Shown in pieces: positions 11,165-21,195 of a DNA stretch of 37,043 nt. The translations under genes and the position numbers were made by a program. Positions within the stretch are counted from its first letter, which is position 1. Each line of letters starts with the position of its first letter. Origin of the DNA: Actinomycetota bacterium (GTDB taxonomy: Bacteria; Actinomycetota; Actinomycetes; Nanopelagicales; Nanopelagicaceae); the NCBI GenBank assembly GCA_029978465.1, contig JAPOJK010000003.1, positions 1-37,043 on the forward strand, read 5' to 3'. The notes under the pieces are model-generated. The model did no database searches. It was not told the DNA's origin and saw only the letters and a program-made list of their open reading frames with translations.

Positions 11165-11240
11165 CTATGAATACAGTGAAGTGGCCTAAGTATGGGTTGC
11201 GTTGTGTTTGCCCGCAAATTATGAGAGATAGGCTTTGATC

Positions 11241-12089
11241 ATGACTAGAACAGTGAAAAAGTGGAGCGCAAGAGATGCCGCGAAGTGCATTATCACCCCA
11301 TCAGATTTAGACCATAAATACAGTCGCGGAGTGTTAGGTCTGATCACAGGTTCTGCGCAGTTTCCAGGAGCTGCCGTCTTAACAACAGCTGCAGCATCTG
11401 CAACCGGTGTTGGCATGGTGCGTTTTCATAGTTCATCAGGTTTAGCCCATCTTGTTTTGCATACAACTCCATCTGCAGTTGTTCAACCAGGAAAGGTTGC
11501 AGCTTGGTTGGTAGGAAGCGGAATTGATGCCAAGAAGTACTCAGATTTCACAACCTGGTTGCGTCATCGCTGGTTCAAATTAATTCGTTTGCAATCTGTT
11601 CCGACAATTTTGGATGCTGGAGCATTGTCATTAGCTGGATCATTGGAACAGCCAACGGTAATTACTCCTCATAGCGGCGAACTTGCGAGATTGCTTTCAG
11701 CACGTGGTATACAGGTAACGGCAGAAGCAATTGAAGGAGATCCTAAGAAATGGGTGCAGAATGCAGCCGATACTTTGGGAGTAACAGTTTTACTCAAGGG
11801 TGCAACTACATATGTTGCCAATGACGAGCTTTTAATTCAGTTGCCTGTGGCAACACCATGGCTTGCAACTGCGGGTAGCGGTGATGTTTTGGCGGGAATC
11901 ATGGGAGCGTTGGTTGCAACTAATGCAATCGAGATTCTCAATGATTACAACCATCTTGCATACGTTGCTGCATCAGCGGCCTTCATTCACAATCAAGCAG
12001 CAGAAAAAGCATCCAGTGGCGGTCCAATAAATGCTGAAGCAATCATTGAGGCGATTCCTGAAACGGTAGCCAAACTTCTTAAGCGGTAA
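11241..12089 (+). CDS. nnrD: ADP-dependent NAD(P)H-hydrate dehydratase (CARKD family)
   Basis: GVLGLITGSAQFPGAAVLTTAAASATGVGMVR, TPHSGELARLL, LLKGATT, ATAGSGDVLAGIMGAL motifs; start ATG 11241 preferred. Confidence 0.87.
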   Translation: MTRTVKKWSARDAAKCIITPSDLDHKYSRGVLGLITGSAQFPGAAVLTTAAASATGVGMVRFHSSSGLAHLVLHTTPSAVVQPGKVAAWLVGSGIDAKKYSDFTTWLRHRWFKLIRLQSVPTILDAGALSLAGSLEQPTVITPHSGELARLLSARGIQVTAEAIEGDPKKWVQNAADTLGVTVLLKGATTYVANDELLIQLPVATPWLATAGSGDVLAGIMGALVATNAIEILNDYNHLAYVAASAAFIHNQAAEKASSGGPINAEAIIEAIPETVAKLLKR

Positions 12090-12178
12090 TGATGTAGGGG
12101 AAGCCCTACCTGGCGCTAACTCTCATAGTTAGTACTCCATGCTTCACTATCAAGATTACTCAGCGTAACTTTAGAGGT

Positions 12179-12844
12179 ATGAGTGATCGTGTTTTGGTGA
12201 TCATTGATGATCCCTTTGAGTTATCTAGTGTCGGGGCGGCGTTAAAGCTGTACAGCGTTGATGTTGTTGGCGAGGCACGAAAAAAGAGTGCAGCGATCAA
12301 TCTATTTAGAAGTATGCAACCTAATGTTTTACTCATAGATATGCATAAAACCAACGAAAGCTCTATTGATATCGCCATTGCGATTCGAAAAGAGGCACCA
12401 ACCATTGGTGTGGTGATCTTGGTGGCTTGTGCAGATGTCAGATTATTTGGAGAAGATGTATCGCATTTACCTAGTGGTTCATTGTTAGTTTTGAAAAGCA
12501 CAATAAATACGGTCAATGCTTTGTGTGATGCCATTTCAACTTCACGGTCATTTGAGCCAGATACTCCTGTTTCATGGGTCAATGGCGGTGTTACTTTGCA
12601 TGACAAGGAGTCTCGATCACTGATGTCAAAGCTTTCAGATCTTCAGATTGAAACCCTTCGCCATGTTGCTAATGGATTAACCAACGCCGAAATCGGACGT
12701 TTACGATTTGTGAGCGAAAAGGCGATTGAGCAGATCCTTTCTCGGATTGCTATTACTTTGAATATTCAGCCAGATCACAGAAAAAACATGAGGGTGCAAT
12801 TAATCAATGAGTATCTCAAGTGGATTGGCGCGCCGACACACTAA
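12179..12844 (+). CDS. Orphan response-regulator-like protein with LuxR-type C-terminal HTH
   Basis: N-terminal receiver-like fold (VLVIIDDPFE, LLIDMH, VLKS) and C-terminal LSDLQIETLRHVANGLTNAEIGRLRFVSEKAIEQILSRI. Confidence 0.75.
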   Translation: MSDRVLVIIDDPFELSSVGAALKLYSVDVVGEARKKSAAINLFRSMQPNVLLIDMHKTNESSIDIAIAIRKEAPTIGVVILVACADVRLFGEDVSHLPSGSLLVLKSTINTVNALCDAISTSRSFEPDTPVSWVNGGVTLHDKESRSLMSKLSDLQIETLRHVANGLTNAEIGRLRFVSEKAIEQILSRIAITLNIQPDHRKNMRVQLINEYLKWIGAPTH

Positions 12845-12884
12845 GAAAAGCATGTAATGGGGTTGAAAGGTAAAGTTCAGCCCT

Positions 12885-13142
12885 ATGGAGATAGAGCAAA
12901 TTCGCAGCCGCTGGAACGATGTTCTAGATAACCTCGAATCTCACAATCGCGTTGCATGGATCGCATACTTTGATGCGCGATTAATCTCATTCCAGGATGG
13001 GGTCATAACCCTAGATTTTTCCGACAGTCGTAAATTTGCAACATCTCATGAGTACTCCGAGACACGTCCCAATCTCAAGGCAGCGTTAATCGCTTCTGTC
13101 GATCAAGTCCTTGGTTTAAAGGTGGAGATCCGGGAACAATGA
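12885..13142 (+). CDS. Small standalone protein resembling the C-terminal domain of actinobacterial DnaX (tau/gamma)
   Basis: 85 aa: IRSRWNDVLDNLESHNRVAWIAYFDARLISFQDGVITLDFSDSRKFATSHEYSETRPNLKAALIASVDQVLGLKVEI; pattern W..VL..L....R.AW......-(x)-G.[LI]TL.F..-(x)-L..AL...LG....I. Similarity judged by eye. Confidence 0.5.
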   Translation: MEIEQIRSRWNDVLDNLESHNRVAWIAYFDARLISFQDGVITLDFSDSRKFATSHEYSETRPNLKAALIASVDQVLGLKVEIREQ

Positions 13143-14758
13143 AAATTAAGGTATTTCTACTGACGATAGCGCTGGTGCTTGGCGTTGCAGGTGCACCGCA
13201 ATCACTAGCTGTCTCGTCGACCTTGAGTATGCAGATCCGACAAACCCCCAGCGCATCTGAATCTCTACTAACGATGTATGGAAATTTAAAGCCCAACAAA
13301 TCAGGCACAACGGTAAAGATTCAAGTTGATATGGGTGGCAAGTGGACGACAACCCGGTTTACAACAAAGGTAACCAAGGTTGGAACCTGGAAAGTCACCG
13401 CACTTGCAACGGCACTTGATGCACAGGTTCGCTATCGCGCAGTTTCAGTAATTGCTGGAAAGAGTTTGTACTCCCCTATTCGGGCAATCACCGTTAAGCA
13501 GCAACCCGAAATTTCAAATGCAGACCCTGCTCAATTTATTGATTTGCTGGGACCAGGTGGTCGAATTCATGGCGCAGATGTCAGTAGATGGCAACATCCC
13601 AATGACAAGCCCATTGATTTTGTAAAAATGTATGAAGCGGGAATGCGCTTTGTTTTTATCAAAGCATCAGATACCCGTGAATCTGCCGATCTGCTGGCGG
13701 TTAAGTATGCAGCGATGGATCATCATGCTGCGCAAGCTGCAGGAATCTATACAGGTTTTTATCACTATGCGGTATTGCCAGATGTAACTGATCCTGAAGA
13801 TGTTAAGAAGGATGCTCTGGCACAAGCGCAAAAAGTGGTGTGGCGATTGGCTTCCATGGGTGGGTATTCGGAACGTGATTTACCCTATGCATTAGATCTT
13901 GAAAATAAGTGTGTTCGGTACTCATCTTCGGGTGCATGCCAAAAATATGCAACACGTAGCGCAGTAACTTTATGGGCAACAACTTTCTTGGCTTCGCTCA
14001 AGGAAAAAACGGGTCGCACTCCGATCCTTTATTCATATGCCAACTTTCTTGAGAGCTCGATGACTCGAACTCCCGAGTTAGCCCAATATCCACTGTGGCT
14101 TGCTCAATATGCGATTGACCCGGCAAATCCCATTAACCAACCAGGATTGAAAAATGGTGGGTGCTATGTTCATTCATGGACTGGTGCTAACTGTGATTCA
14201 CAGTGGACGGTGTGGCAATACTCATCGTGCGGTATCGCTCCTAAGTACGGTGTACCTGGCAATCGCTTAGATCTCAATGTATTCAGAGGAACTCCTACAT
14301 CTTTCCTAGAATTAGCAAAGGGAAGCTGGACACCTTCTCTAGTTGATTTAATGCCACAACAAGAGCCAACGGTATTAACTGTTGTGAATCAATCGGCAAC
14401 TACTACCAACAAATTAGTTACCTTTAAGGTCAATGTCGTACGCCCAAGCGGATCACCTGTTGTAACTGGAAATGTAAAGCTGGTTTTTGATAAGACCACA
14501 CAGCCATCTTCAAAACCAACTCAAACAATTTTGCGCGAAACAAGCGGTGTTTGGACCTTGGCTCTTAAGGGAGTTCCTGCTGGAAGTTATATCGGTAAGG
14601 TTTTATTCCAAGATATTTCGGGAACCCATGCAGAATCTACTTTTCCAGTTACCTTTGAAGTGCTTCAGGGACCAACACCAACTCCGAAGCCAACACCATT
14701 ACCTACTGCGACTAAGAAGCCAACAACCGATGGGTGCAGAGGACAGATTAAGAATTAG
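13139..14758 (+). CDS. Secreted GH25-family (lysozyme-like) protein with Ig-like segments and Pro/Thr-rich C-terminus
   Basis: Signal peptide; IHGADVSRWQHPNDKPIDFVKMYEAGMRFVFIKASDT...AGIYTGFYHYA...PYALDLEN...PLWLAQYA...WTVWQYSS of GH25. Confidence 0.88.
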   Translation: MKIKVFLLTIALVLGVAGAPQSLAVSSTLSMQIRQTPSASESLLTMYGNLKPNKSGTTVKIQVDMGGKWTTTRFTTKVTKVGTWKVTALATALDAQVRYRAVSVIAGKSLYSPIRAITVKQQPEISNADPAQFIDLLGPGGRIHGADVSRWQHPNDKPIDFVKMYEAGMRFVFIKASDTRESADLLAVKYAAMDHHAAQAAGIYTGFYHYAVLPDVTDPEDVKKDALAQAQKVVWRLASMGGYSERDLPYALDLENKCVRYSSSGACQKYATRSAVTLWATTFLASLKEKTGRTPILYSYANFLESSMTRTPELAQYPLWLAQYAIDPANPINQPGLKNGGCYVHSWTGANCDSQWTVWQYSSCGIAPKYGVPGNRLDLNVFRGTPTSFLELAKGSWTPSLVDLMPQQEPTVLTVVNQSATTTNKLVTFKVNVVRPSGSPVVTGNVKLVFDKTTQPSSKPTQTILRETSGVWTLALKGVPAGSYIGKVLFQDISGTHAESTFPVTFEVLQGPTPTPKPTPLPTATKKPTTDGCRGQIKN

Positions 14759-16409
14759 CCTCAAGTAGCTCATCTAACGCTGCTAGTTCTCGATCTACAA
14801 GCTCTTCATACGCTGCGATTGATTCTTTACGCTCTTTCGCACTCCATCCAAGAACGGGTGCAATAAGTGCGCCGACCTCATCTGCAAGATGTACGCCATG
14901 ACCTTCTGCTTCAAAAGCCAATCGTGTACGGCGAGAAATAACATCATCAACGGTGCGCGCACCTTCATGAGTTGCTGCGTAAACAATCTCGGCTTTGATG
15001 TATGGAAGATCTGCATCTAACTTCTTGGCAAGCTTTGGCTCTTGCGCAATGAGCTCAAGAATTTCGCTAATCAGCGAGCCATAGCGATTGAGAAGGTGGG
15101 TAACAGTCTCGACAGCTAGACCCGATTCCTGGGCGATGCGCTCTTTTTGTTGTTCCAAAGCAAAGTATCCATCTGCTCCAACGAGTGGAAGTTTTTCAGT
15201 AACAGAGTCTTGAGTAATACGGCGAAGTTCAATAACTGCGCGATCTACCGCATCCTTACCCATAACTCGATAGGTTGTGTACTTTCCTCCAGCGATGGAA
15301 ACAAAACCTGGTGCTGGACGATCAACTGTGTGCTCACGAGAAAGCTTTGTTGTTGTTGCACTCTTTATATTTGCTACCAATGGACGCAAGCCCGCGTACA
15401 CACCAATAATCTCTTCAGCCATTAACTTTGGCTCTAGAACGCGGTTTGCTTGATCAAGAATGTATTGAACATCTTCGCGTGAAGCGTATGGCTCTGCACG
15501 ATCCCCATCGTATGGAGTATCTGTTGTTCCAACGATCCACTTGTCTCCCCAAGGAATTAAGAACAGCACAGAAACCGCTGTCTTTAAGATGATTCCTGCA
15601 TCAGATTTAATCGCAGAACCTGGCAGCACAATGTGCACGCCTTTGCTCATAGTTACGCCATAGCCGGCTTTTAACTCAAACTTTTCATGAAGCTCATCGC
15701 TCCAGATACCTGCACACATAATTGTGGCTCCGGCTTTAATGGCAATCTTTTTTCCGGTTTCAAGGTCACGGGCGTTAACACCAACAACACGCTTGCCCTC
15801 ACGAATCAAAGACTCTGCAGCTACACGTGTAGCGATAATTGCACCGTGACGGGCAGCGGTGCGCGCAACTGACATTGTGTGCCTTGCATCATCAACTTGT
15901 GCATCAAAGTACTTAATCGCACCGGTGACAATGTCATGGCGCAGCGATGGTGCGATCTCATTAATCTGCTTTTGGCTTAAGTGTTTGTGCCATGGCAATG
16001 CACGTTGGAATCCGCGAAGAGCATCGTACAGAGCAAGACCTGCGCCAACATATGTGCGCTCTTTAAACTTTTCAGTTAAAGGAAATAGAAAACCAACCGG
16101 CTTTACAAGGTGAGGGCACAAGGTTGAAACCATGAGCTCGCGTTCATGCAACGCTTCGCGAACAAGCTTGAAGTCATACTGTTCTAGATAACGAAGACCG
16201 CCATGGATTAACTTGCTGGAGCGGCTCGATGTTCCAGATGCAATATCTTGAGAATCAATCAAGGCAACTTTCAGTCCTCGAGATGCTGCATCAAGGGCGG
16301 CACCAACACCGGTAACTCCCCCGCCAATGACCACAATGTCGAAATTTTCGGTGGCTAATTGTGAGATTGCAGAGTCACGCTGGTCTGGGCCAAGTTGCGA
16401 CAAGAACAT
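14748..16409 (-). CDS. glpD: Glycerol-3-phosphate dehydrogenase (FAD)
   Basis: 553 aa; VIGGGVTGVGAALDAASRGLKVALID, SGTSSRSSKLIHGGLRYLEQYDFKLVREAL, GGKYTTYR motifs. Confidence 0.95.
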   Translation of the reverse strand: MFLSQLGPDQRDSAISQLATENFDIVVIGGGVTGVGAALDAASRGLKVALIDSQDIASGTSSRSSKLIHGGLRYLEQYDFKLVREALHERELMVSTLCPHLVKPVGFLFPLTEKFKERTYVGAGLALYDALRGFQRALPWHKHLSQKQINEIAPSLRHDIVTGAIKYFDAQVDDARHTMSVARTAARHGAIIATRVAAESLIREGKRVVGVNARDLETGKKIAIKAGATIMCAGIWSDELHEKFELKAGYGVTMSKGVHIVLPGSAIKSDAGIILKTAVSVLFLIPWGDKWIVGTTDTPYDGDRAEPYASREDVQYILDQANRVLEPKLMAEEIIGVYAGLRPLVANIKSATTTKLSREHTVDRPAPGFVSIAGGKYTTYRVMGKDAVDRAVIELRRITQDSVTEKLPLVGADGYFALEQQKERIAQESGLAVETVTHLLNRYGSLISEILELIAQEPKLAKKLDADLPYIKAEIVYAATHEGARTVDDVISRRTRLAFEAEGHGVHLADEVGALIAPVLGWSAKERKESIAAYEELVDRELAALDELLEANS

Positions 16410-16475
16410 ATGCGTTGAATCTCCGTTACGACTGAGTACTCTAAGACTAACTTACAGCGAGAGGTTTTGTGCATC

Positions 16476-17963
16476 GTGGCTTATATCGGCAGCTTGGATC
16501 AAGGAACCAGTAGTACTCGTTTTATGATCTTTGATCACTCGGGTCAAGTGGTTGGACAACACCAACTAGAACATCGCCAGATACTGCCTCAGGCTGGTTG
16601 GGTGGAACATGATGCCGCTGAAATTTGGGAGCGGGTGCAAGAGGTCATTGCTGGAGCGTTAAAGCAAGCCAATATCTTGGGCTCAGATTTAGCGGCTATT
16701 GGTTTAACCAATCAACGTGAAACTACCGTTGTCTGGGATGTAACGACAGGCCAGCCCCTGAGCAATGCAATTGTGTGGCAGGACACTCGTACAACAGATT
16801 TCCTGTCAACTTTGACGCAAGAACAACAGAGCGCAATACGACACAAAACCGGTTTAACAATCGCGCCGTACTTTGCCGGAAGCAAGATGAACTGGTTTCT
16901 CTCCAATGTTCCAGCAGCAAAGGGTGAGAATGCCCGCTTCGGAACTATTGATTCCTGGTTGCTCTGGAATCTGTCTGGTGGAGTTCGCGGCGGAGTTCAT
17001 GCAACTGATGTCACTAACGCAAGTCGCACCCTTTTGATGAACCTAGAAACCCTTGATTGGGATCAAGAGTTGCTAACGATCTTTGGAGTTTCTCGTTCGG
17101 CGCTCCCTGATATCAAATCCTCGTCTGAAATTTATGCAATGACCGATCCCCATGGACCATTTGGAACATCAATTCCAATCGCCGGAATTTTGGGAGATCA
17201 GCAATCTGCAATGGTTGGCCAGGTCTGTTTTGAACGTGGTGAATCTAAGACCACATATGGCACCGGAAACTTTGCGCTGCTCAATACCGGAACAGAGATT
17301 GTTAGATCAAAAAATGGTTTATTAACAACGGTGTGTTTCAAGTTAGGTGATCAACCTGCACATTACGCCTTAGAAGGTTCGGTTGCTGTAACGGGCTCTG
17401 CGATTCAGTGGTTGCGCGATCAATTAGGAATCATCTCAAACGCAGCTGAAACTGAAGCGCTTGCTTCAACTGTGGCAGATACCGCTGGTGTCTACTTTGT
17501 TCCAGCCTTTTCTGGATTATTTGCACCCTACTGGCGAAGTGATGCACGTGGAGTAATTGTTGGTTTAACACGGGCTGCAACCAAGGCCCACCTTGCACGA
17601 GCAGCGTTAGAAGCGATCTGTTACCAAACCCGCGATGTTATGGATGCGATGGTTGCAGATAGTGGAGTGCCGATGAAGGAAATGCGTGTAGATGGTGGAA
17701 TTACCGCTAACTCTTTATGTATGCAGATGCAGGCCGATGTCATGGGAATTGATATCACCCGCCCATTAATTGGTGAAACAACAGCTCTTGGTGCTGCCTA
17801 TGCCGCAGGTCTTGCAGTTGGATTCTGGTCATCAACTGATGAGGTTAGAAAACAGTGGCAACAATCCAGACGTTGGAGCGCTACTAGTACTGAACAGCAA
17901 CGAACAGTTGGTTACGCCGGTTGGAAGAAAGCTGTCGAGCGTACGCTGAACTGGGTTGATTAA
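16476..17963 (+). CDS. glpK: Glycerol kinase
   Basis: [71 protein letters not shown] motifs; GTG 16476 (MAYIGSLDQ) preferred over TTG 16467. Confidence 0.95.
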   Translation: MAYIGSLDQGTSSTRFMIFDHSGQVVGQHQLEHRQILPQAGWVEHDAAEIWERVQEVIAGALKQANILGSDLAAIGLTNQRETTVVWDVTTGQPLSNAIVWQDTRTTDFLSTLTQEQQSAIRHKTGLTIAPYFAGSKMNWFLSNVPAAKGENARFGTIDSWLLWNLSGGVRGGVHATDVTNASRTLLMNLETLDWDQELLTIFGVSRSALPDIKSSSEIYAMTDPHGPFGTSIPIAGILGDQQSAMVGQVCFERGESKTTYGTGNFALLNTGTEIVRSKNGLLTTVCFKLGDQPAHYALEGSVAVTGSAIQWLRDQLGIISNAAETEALASTVADTAGVYFVPAFSGLFAPYWRSDARGVIVGLTRAATKAHLARAALEAICYQTRDVMDAMVADSGVPMKEMRVDGGITANSLCMQMQADVMGIDITRPLIGETTALGAAYAAGLAVGFWSSTDEVRKQWQQSRRWSATSTEQQRTVGYAGWKKAVERTLNWVD

Positions 17964-20062
17964 GCTTTCGTAATCTCAATCAAGAAGGCGTTTGCTGGCG
18001 CAAGTATTGGTGCAGTTACACCAATAGATGCAAGTGCAGATCCTGAAAGAGTAATTCCGCTCATCCATTCAGGTGGAGTAATCAACATGAATCGTGGCTT
18101 GCCCGCAGGGAACACCGCTTTAACTGTGTAGCTTGCTGATTGATCTAAACCAGGAAACTTCAGTGGTGATGGATGAATCGCAACATTTGGTGTTAATTGA
18201 ACATAAGCAAAGATTGCACGTGATCGATCATGCGCTGTAACTCCATGTAGATAGGCATGTGCTTCAGGGTAATCAACACGAACCATCTTGCCGGAATGCA
18301 AGAGTCCTCTATTTTCCTTGTAGTACTTAGCCCAAGTTGCTAGATGTTTACGCTCTTGATCAGTTGCTTCGGTGATATTCCATTCAATACCGGCGTGACC
18401 AAATAGAGCAGTAGCAGCACGCATTGATAATTCAAGGGTGCGCCCCGTTTGATGTCCATGGGTTGGACCAATGTGGGTACCAAGTAGTTCTGGTGGAATT
18501 ACTTGTGCTGTCCAACGTTGAATTGTTTGGCGCTCAAGTGCATCGTTGTTATCGCTAGTCCAGAATCGATCTACTAAATCGATTACTCCAAGATCAATAC
18601 GAGCACCACCTGATGCGCAGGATTCAATCTCTAAACCGGCGTGACGCTTCTTTAATTCTGCAAACAAACGATAAATCGCTTGTGTTTGGCGATGAACTCC
18701 TGCTTGACCAAGATGGCCAGCATCGACAAGTACACGGTTGTGATCCCACTTAATGTAAGCGATGTTATGAGCTGAAAGCACGGCGGATGTTTGCTCCAAG
18801 ACATGATTGAAGGCGCCCTCATGTCCTAAATCCAAAACTAATTGATGTCTCCAAAGCGGAGGAACTCGATCTCCTTCTTGCAAAATCCATTCAGGATGAG
18901 CGCGGTAAAGATCTGAATCAGGATTAACCATCTCTCCTTCAAACCACAAACCAAACTCAATTCCTTTGTCATTGATGTACTTAATGATGGGTGACAAACC
19001 ATTAGGCCAAACAGCGGGATCGATGACCCAGTCACCAAGACCGGCTCGATCATCTCGGCGTGAGTGGAACCAACCATCATCCAGAACTACCCGTTCGATG
19101 CCAATTTCAGCTGCAACATCGATCAATGCTTTGATCTTTTCTTCATTGTGATCGAAGTACAGCGCCTCCCACATATTGAGGGTTAAAGGACGAGGGCGTT
19201 GTGGATGCATTGGACGTGCACGAAGATGTGAGTGATACGCAGCGCTAACGCCATCTAAACCTTCAGATGAGAAAACCGAAATAAGTGGAGGAGCTTCATA
19301 ACTTTCTCCTGCAGCAAGGGTTAATTCGCCAGGAAGTAACAACTCTCCTGCACCAATAGAGACTGAACCATCAAAGAGTTTTTCAACTAAGTAATGTGAA
19401 TTTCCGCTCCAAGCAATACTTGTCGCCCAAGCATTTCCGGATTGGAATGATGTTTGCGGAGTTAATGCAATATCTGCAATCGAGAAGTTGTGTCCGCTGC
19501 GTCCTTCACGAGATTCGCGAACCCAAGTACCAGTGGCGATTTCTTTTCTCTGCGGGTTTCGCTCATTTGACCAACGACCGGCAAAATCTAAGGTTTGTGT
19601 TGCTTCCTTTGGAAGTGGAAGCCAGTGGATGTATTCGTTGAGGGTGTAATCAGTTGAACCAATGTTCTTAACTGAACTCTTTTGGGTCAAGACTCCATGT
19701 GCATCGAGATCAAAGGTAATGACAACCTCTAATTCGGCATGAAAATCTCGCAAGGTAACTGCAACATGATTAGTGTTGTGATGAAAATCTGTTACCTCAA
19801 ACTTTGTTGACCACGCTTTTCCGTGGCGATGTCCTGACAAAGTTGGACGTCCTAAAAATCCCCGAGAGCTTTCACGCATAATTCCTGGAAATTGAGGAAC
19901 ATCCCACGAGCTGTTTGCAATTGATGGGCGAATCGCTGTTTGCACCGATGCGAGCTCTCCCTGCAGAGGCGCTCCCCAGTGTTGAATGATGAGCGCTCCA
20001 TCTACTACTTCAAGTAACAAGGCAGATGTAGGGGCGCTCAATAGCGCAGATTGCTTGCTCAC
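17960..20062 (-). CDS. GH36 alpha-galactosidase
   Basis: 700 aa; [29 protein letters not shown] (nucleophile), [28 protein letters not shown] motifs. Confidence 0.95.
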   Translation of the reverse strand: MSKQSALLSAPTSALLLEVVDGALIIQHWGAPLQGELASVQTAIRPSIANSSWDVPQFPGIMRESSRGFLGRPTLSGHRHGKAWSTKFEVTDFHHNTNHVAVTLRDFHAELEVVITFDLDAHGVLTQKSSVKNIGSTDYTLNEYIHWLPLPKEATQTLDFAGRWSNERNPQRKEIATGTWVRESREGRSGHNFSIADIALTPQTSFQSGNAWATSIAWSGNSHYLVEKLFDGSVSIGAGELLLPGELTLAAGESYEAPPLISVFSSEGLDGVSAAYHSHLRARPMHPQRPRPLTLNMWEALYFDHNEEKIKALIDVAAEIGIERVVLDDGWFHSRRDDRAGLGDWVIDPAVWPNGLSPIIKYINDKGIEFGLWFEGEMVNPDSDLYRAHPEWILQEGDRVPPLWRHQLVLDLGHEGAFNHVLEQTSAVLSAHNIAYIKWDHNRVLVDAGHLGQAGVHRQTQAIYRLFAELKKRHAGLEIESCASGGARIDLGVIDLVDRFWTSDNNDALERQTIQRWTAQVIPPELLGTHIGPTHGHQTGRTLELSMRAATALFGHAGIEWNITEATDQERKHLATWAKYYKENRGLLHSGKMVRVDYPEAHAYLHGVTAHDRSRAIFAYVQLTPNVAIHPSPLKFPGLDQSASYTVKAVFPAGKPRFMLITPPEWMSGITLSGSALASIGVTAPILAPANAFLIEITKA

Positions 20063-20067
20063 AAAGG

Positions 20068-20073
20068 TAGAGT
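20068..20073 (+). promoter_or_regulatory. Candidate -10 (TAGAGT) for galT, leaderless-type spacing
   Basis: TAGAGT followed by 9 nt then ATG 20083, inside the 20-bp melibiase/galT divergent gap. Confidence 0.45.
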
Positions 20074-20082
20074 AACGACACT

Positions 20083-21195
20083 ATGAGCGAGAGTAAAAAA
20101 CTTAACGCCGGCGTCACCAGAAATGATCGCCAGATGGCAGATGGCCGAACAATTCGTTATTACGACACCGCTGGCCAAGCGCGTACCGCTCTCGATGCTC
20201 GTCCTCAAGAGGAACAACCTGGAATTGGTGAACTACGCTTAGATCCATTGGTCAATGAGTGGATCGCAATGGCAGCTCATCGACAGGGGCGAATCTTTTT
20301 GCCGCCTAAAGAGTTGTGTCCTTTGTGCCCGACTACGGGTGAGCTTTTAACTGAGATTCCTGAATCAGATTTTGAGGTCGTTGTCTTTGATAACCGCTCC
20401 CCTTCATTGCGACCACCAGTTGGAGATTGGGCGCTTCCTGACATTGTTGGCCCAGATACCGATTTAGGAACTGCAGCTGGAAAGTGTGAAGTAATTTGTT
20501 TTACCGCAGAACATGGAAATGCATTTAAGGATTTATCTGCCCAGCGGGTTCGAGTTTTGCTAGAGGCGTGGATAGATAGAACCGCTGAGTTATCAAAGGA
20601 AAGCTTTATTCAGCACATCGCACCATTTGAAAATCGTGGTGAAGAAATCGGCGTAACCCTTTCTCATCCTCATGGACAGATTTATGCGTACTCGTACCTA
20701 CCTCCACGTGTAGAGAAAATGCTGGCAGCAGCAAGTAAGTACCACGAGGAAACCGGCAAGGTTCTCTTTGACGAAGTCGTTGCACGAGAGCTTTTGGATG
20801 AAGAAAGAATCGTTGCACGCAATGATCGCTGGGTTGCCTATGTTCCATACGCCGCCCGCTACCCATTTGAAATTCATGTCACACCTCTGAATCCGGTTGC
20901 AGATTTAACTGAACTTACCGATTTAGATCGGGATGCCTTCCCTGAAATCGCACTTGAAGTAACTCGACGTTTAGATGGTGTATTTGGAATTGAAATGGCG
21001 TATATCGCCGCTTGGCATCAAGCACCAGTTCGCGTCGGAAGAGATCTACTGCGCCTGCATTGGCAGATTACAAGTGTTCGCCGTGCACCAGGAAAGTTAA
21101 AGTACTTAGCAGGATCTGAGTCAGCAATGGGTGCTTTCATTATGGATATGCGCCCAGAGCAATCTGCTGCACAACTTCGCGAGGTGGTTTTGTAA
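20083..21195 (+). CDS. galT: Galactose-1-phosphate uridylyltransferase
   Basis: LSHPHGQIYAY active-site motif, FENRGEEIGVTLSHPHGQ, AAWHQAPVR. Confidence 0.95.
   Translation: MSESKKLNAGVTRNDRQMADGRTIRYYDTAGQARTALDARPQEEQPGIGELRLDPLVNEWIAMAAHRQGRIFLPPKELCPLCPTTGELLTEIPESDFEVVVFDNRSPSLRPPVGDWALPDIVGPDTDLGTAAGKCEVICFTAEHGNAFKDLSAQRVRVLLEAWIDRTAELSKESFIQHIAPFENRGEEIGVTLSHPHGQIYAYSYLPPRVEKMLAAASKYHEETGKVLFDEVVARELLDEERIVARNDRWVAYVPYAARYPFEIHVTPLNPVADLTELTDLDRDAFPEIALEVTRRLDGVFGIEMAYIAAWHQAPVRVGRDLLRLHWQITSVRRAPGKLKYLAGSESAMGAFIMDMRPEQSAAQLREVVL

Noticed and set aside
12094-12109. GTAGGG-GAAG-CCCTAC as an intrinsic terminator of nnrD
   Set aside because: No T-tract follows, so termination is not supported; kept only as an unexplained inverted repeat.
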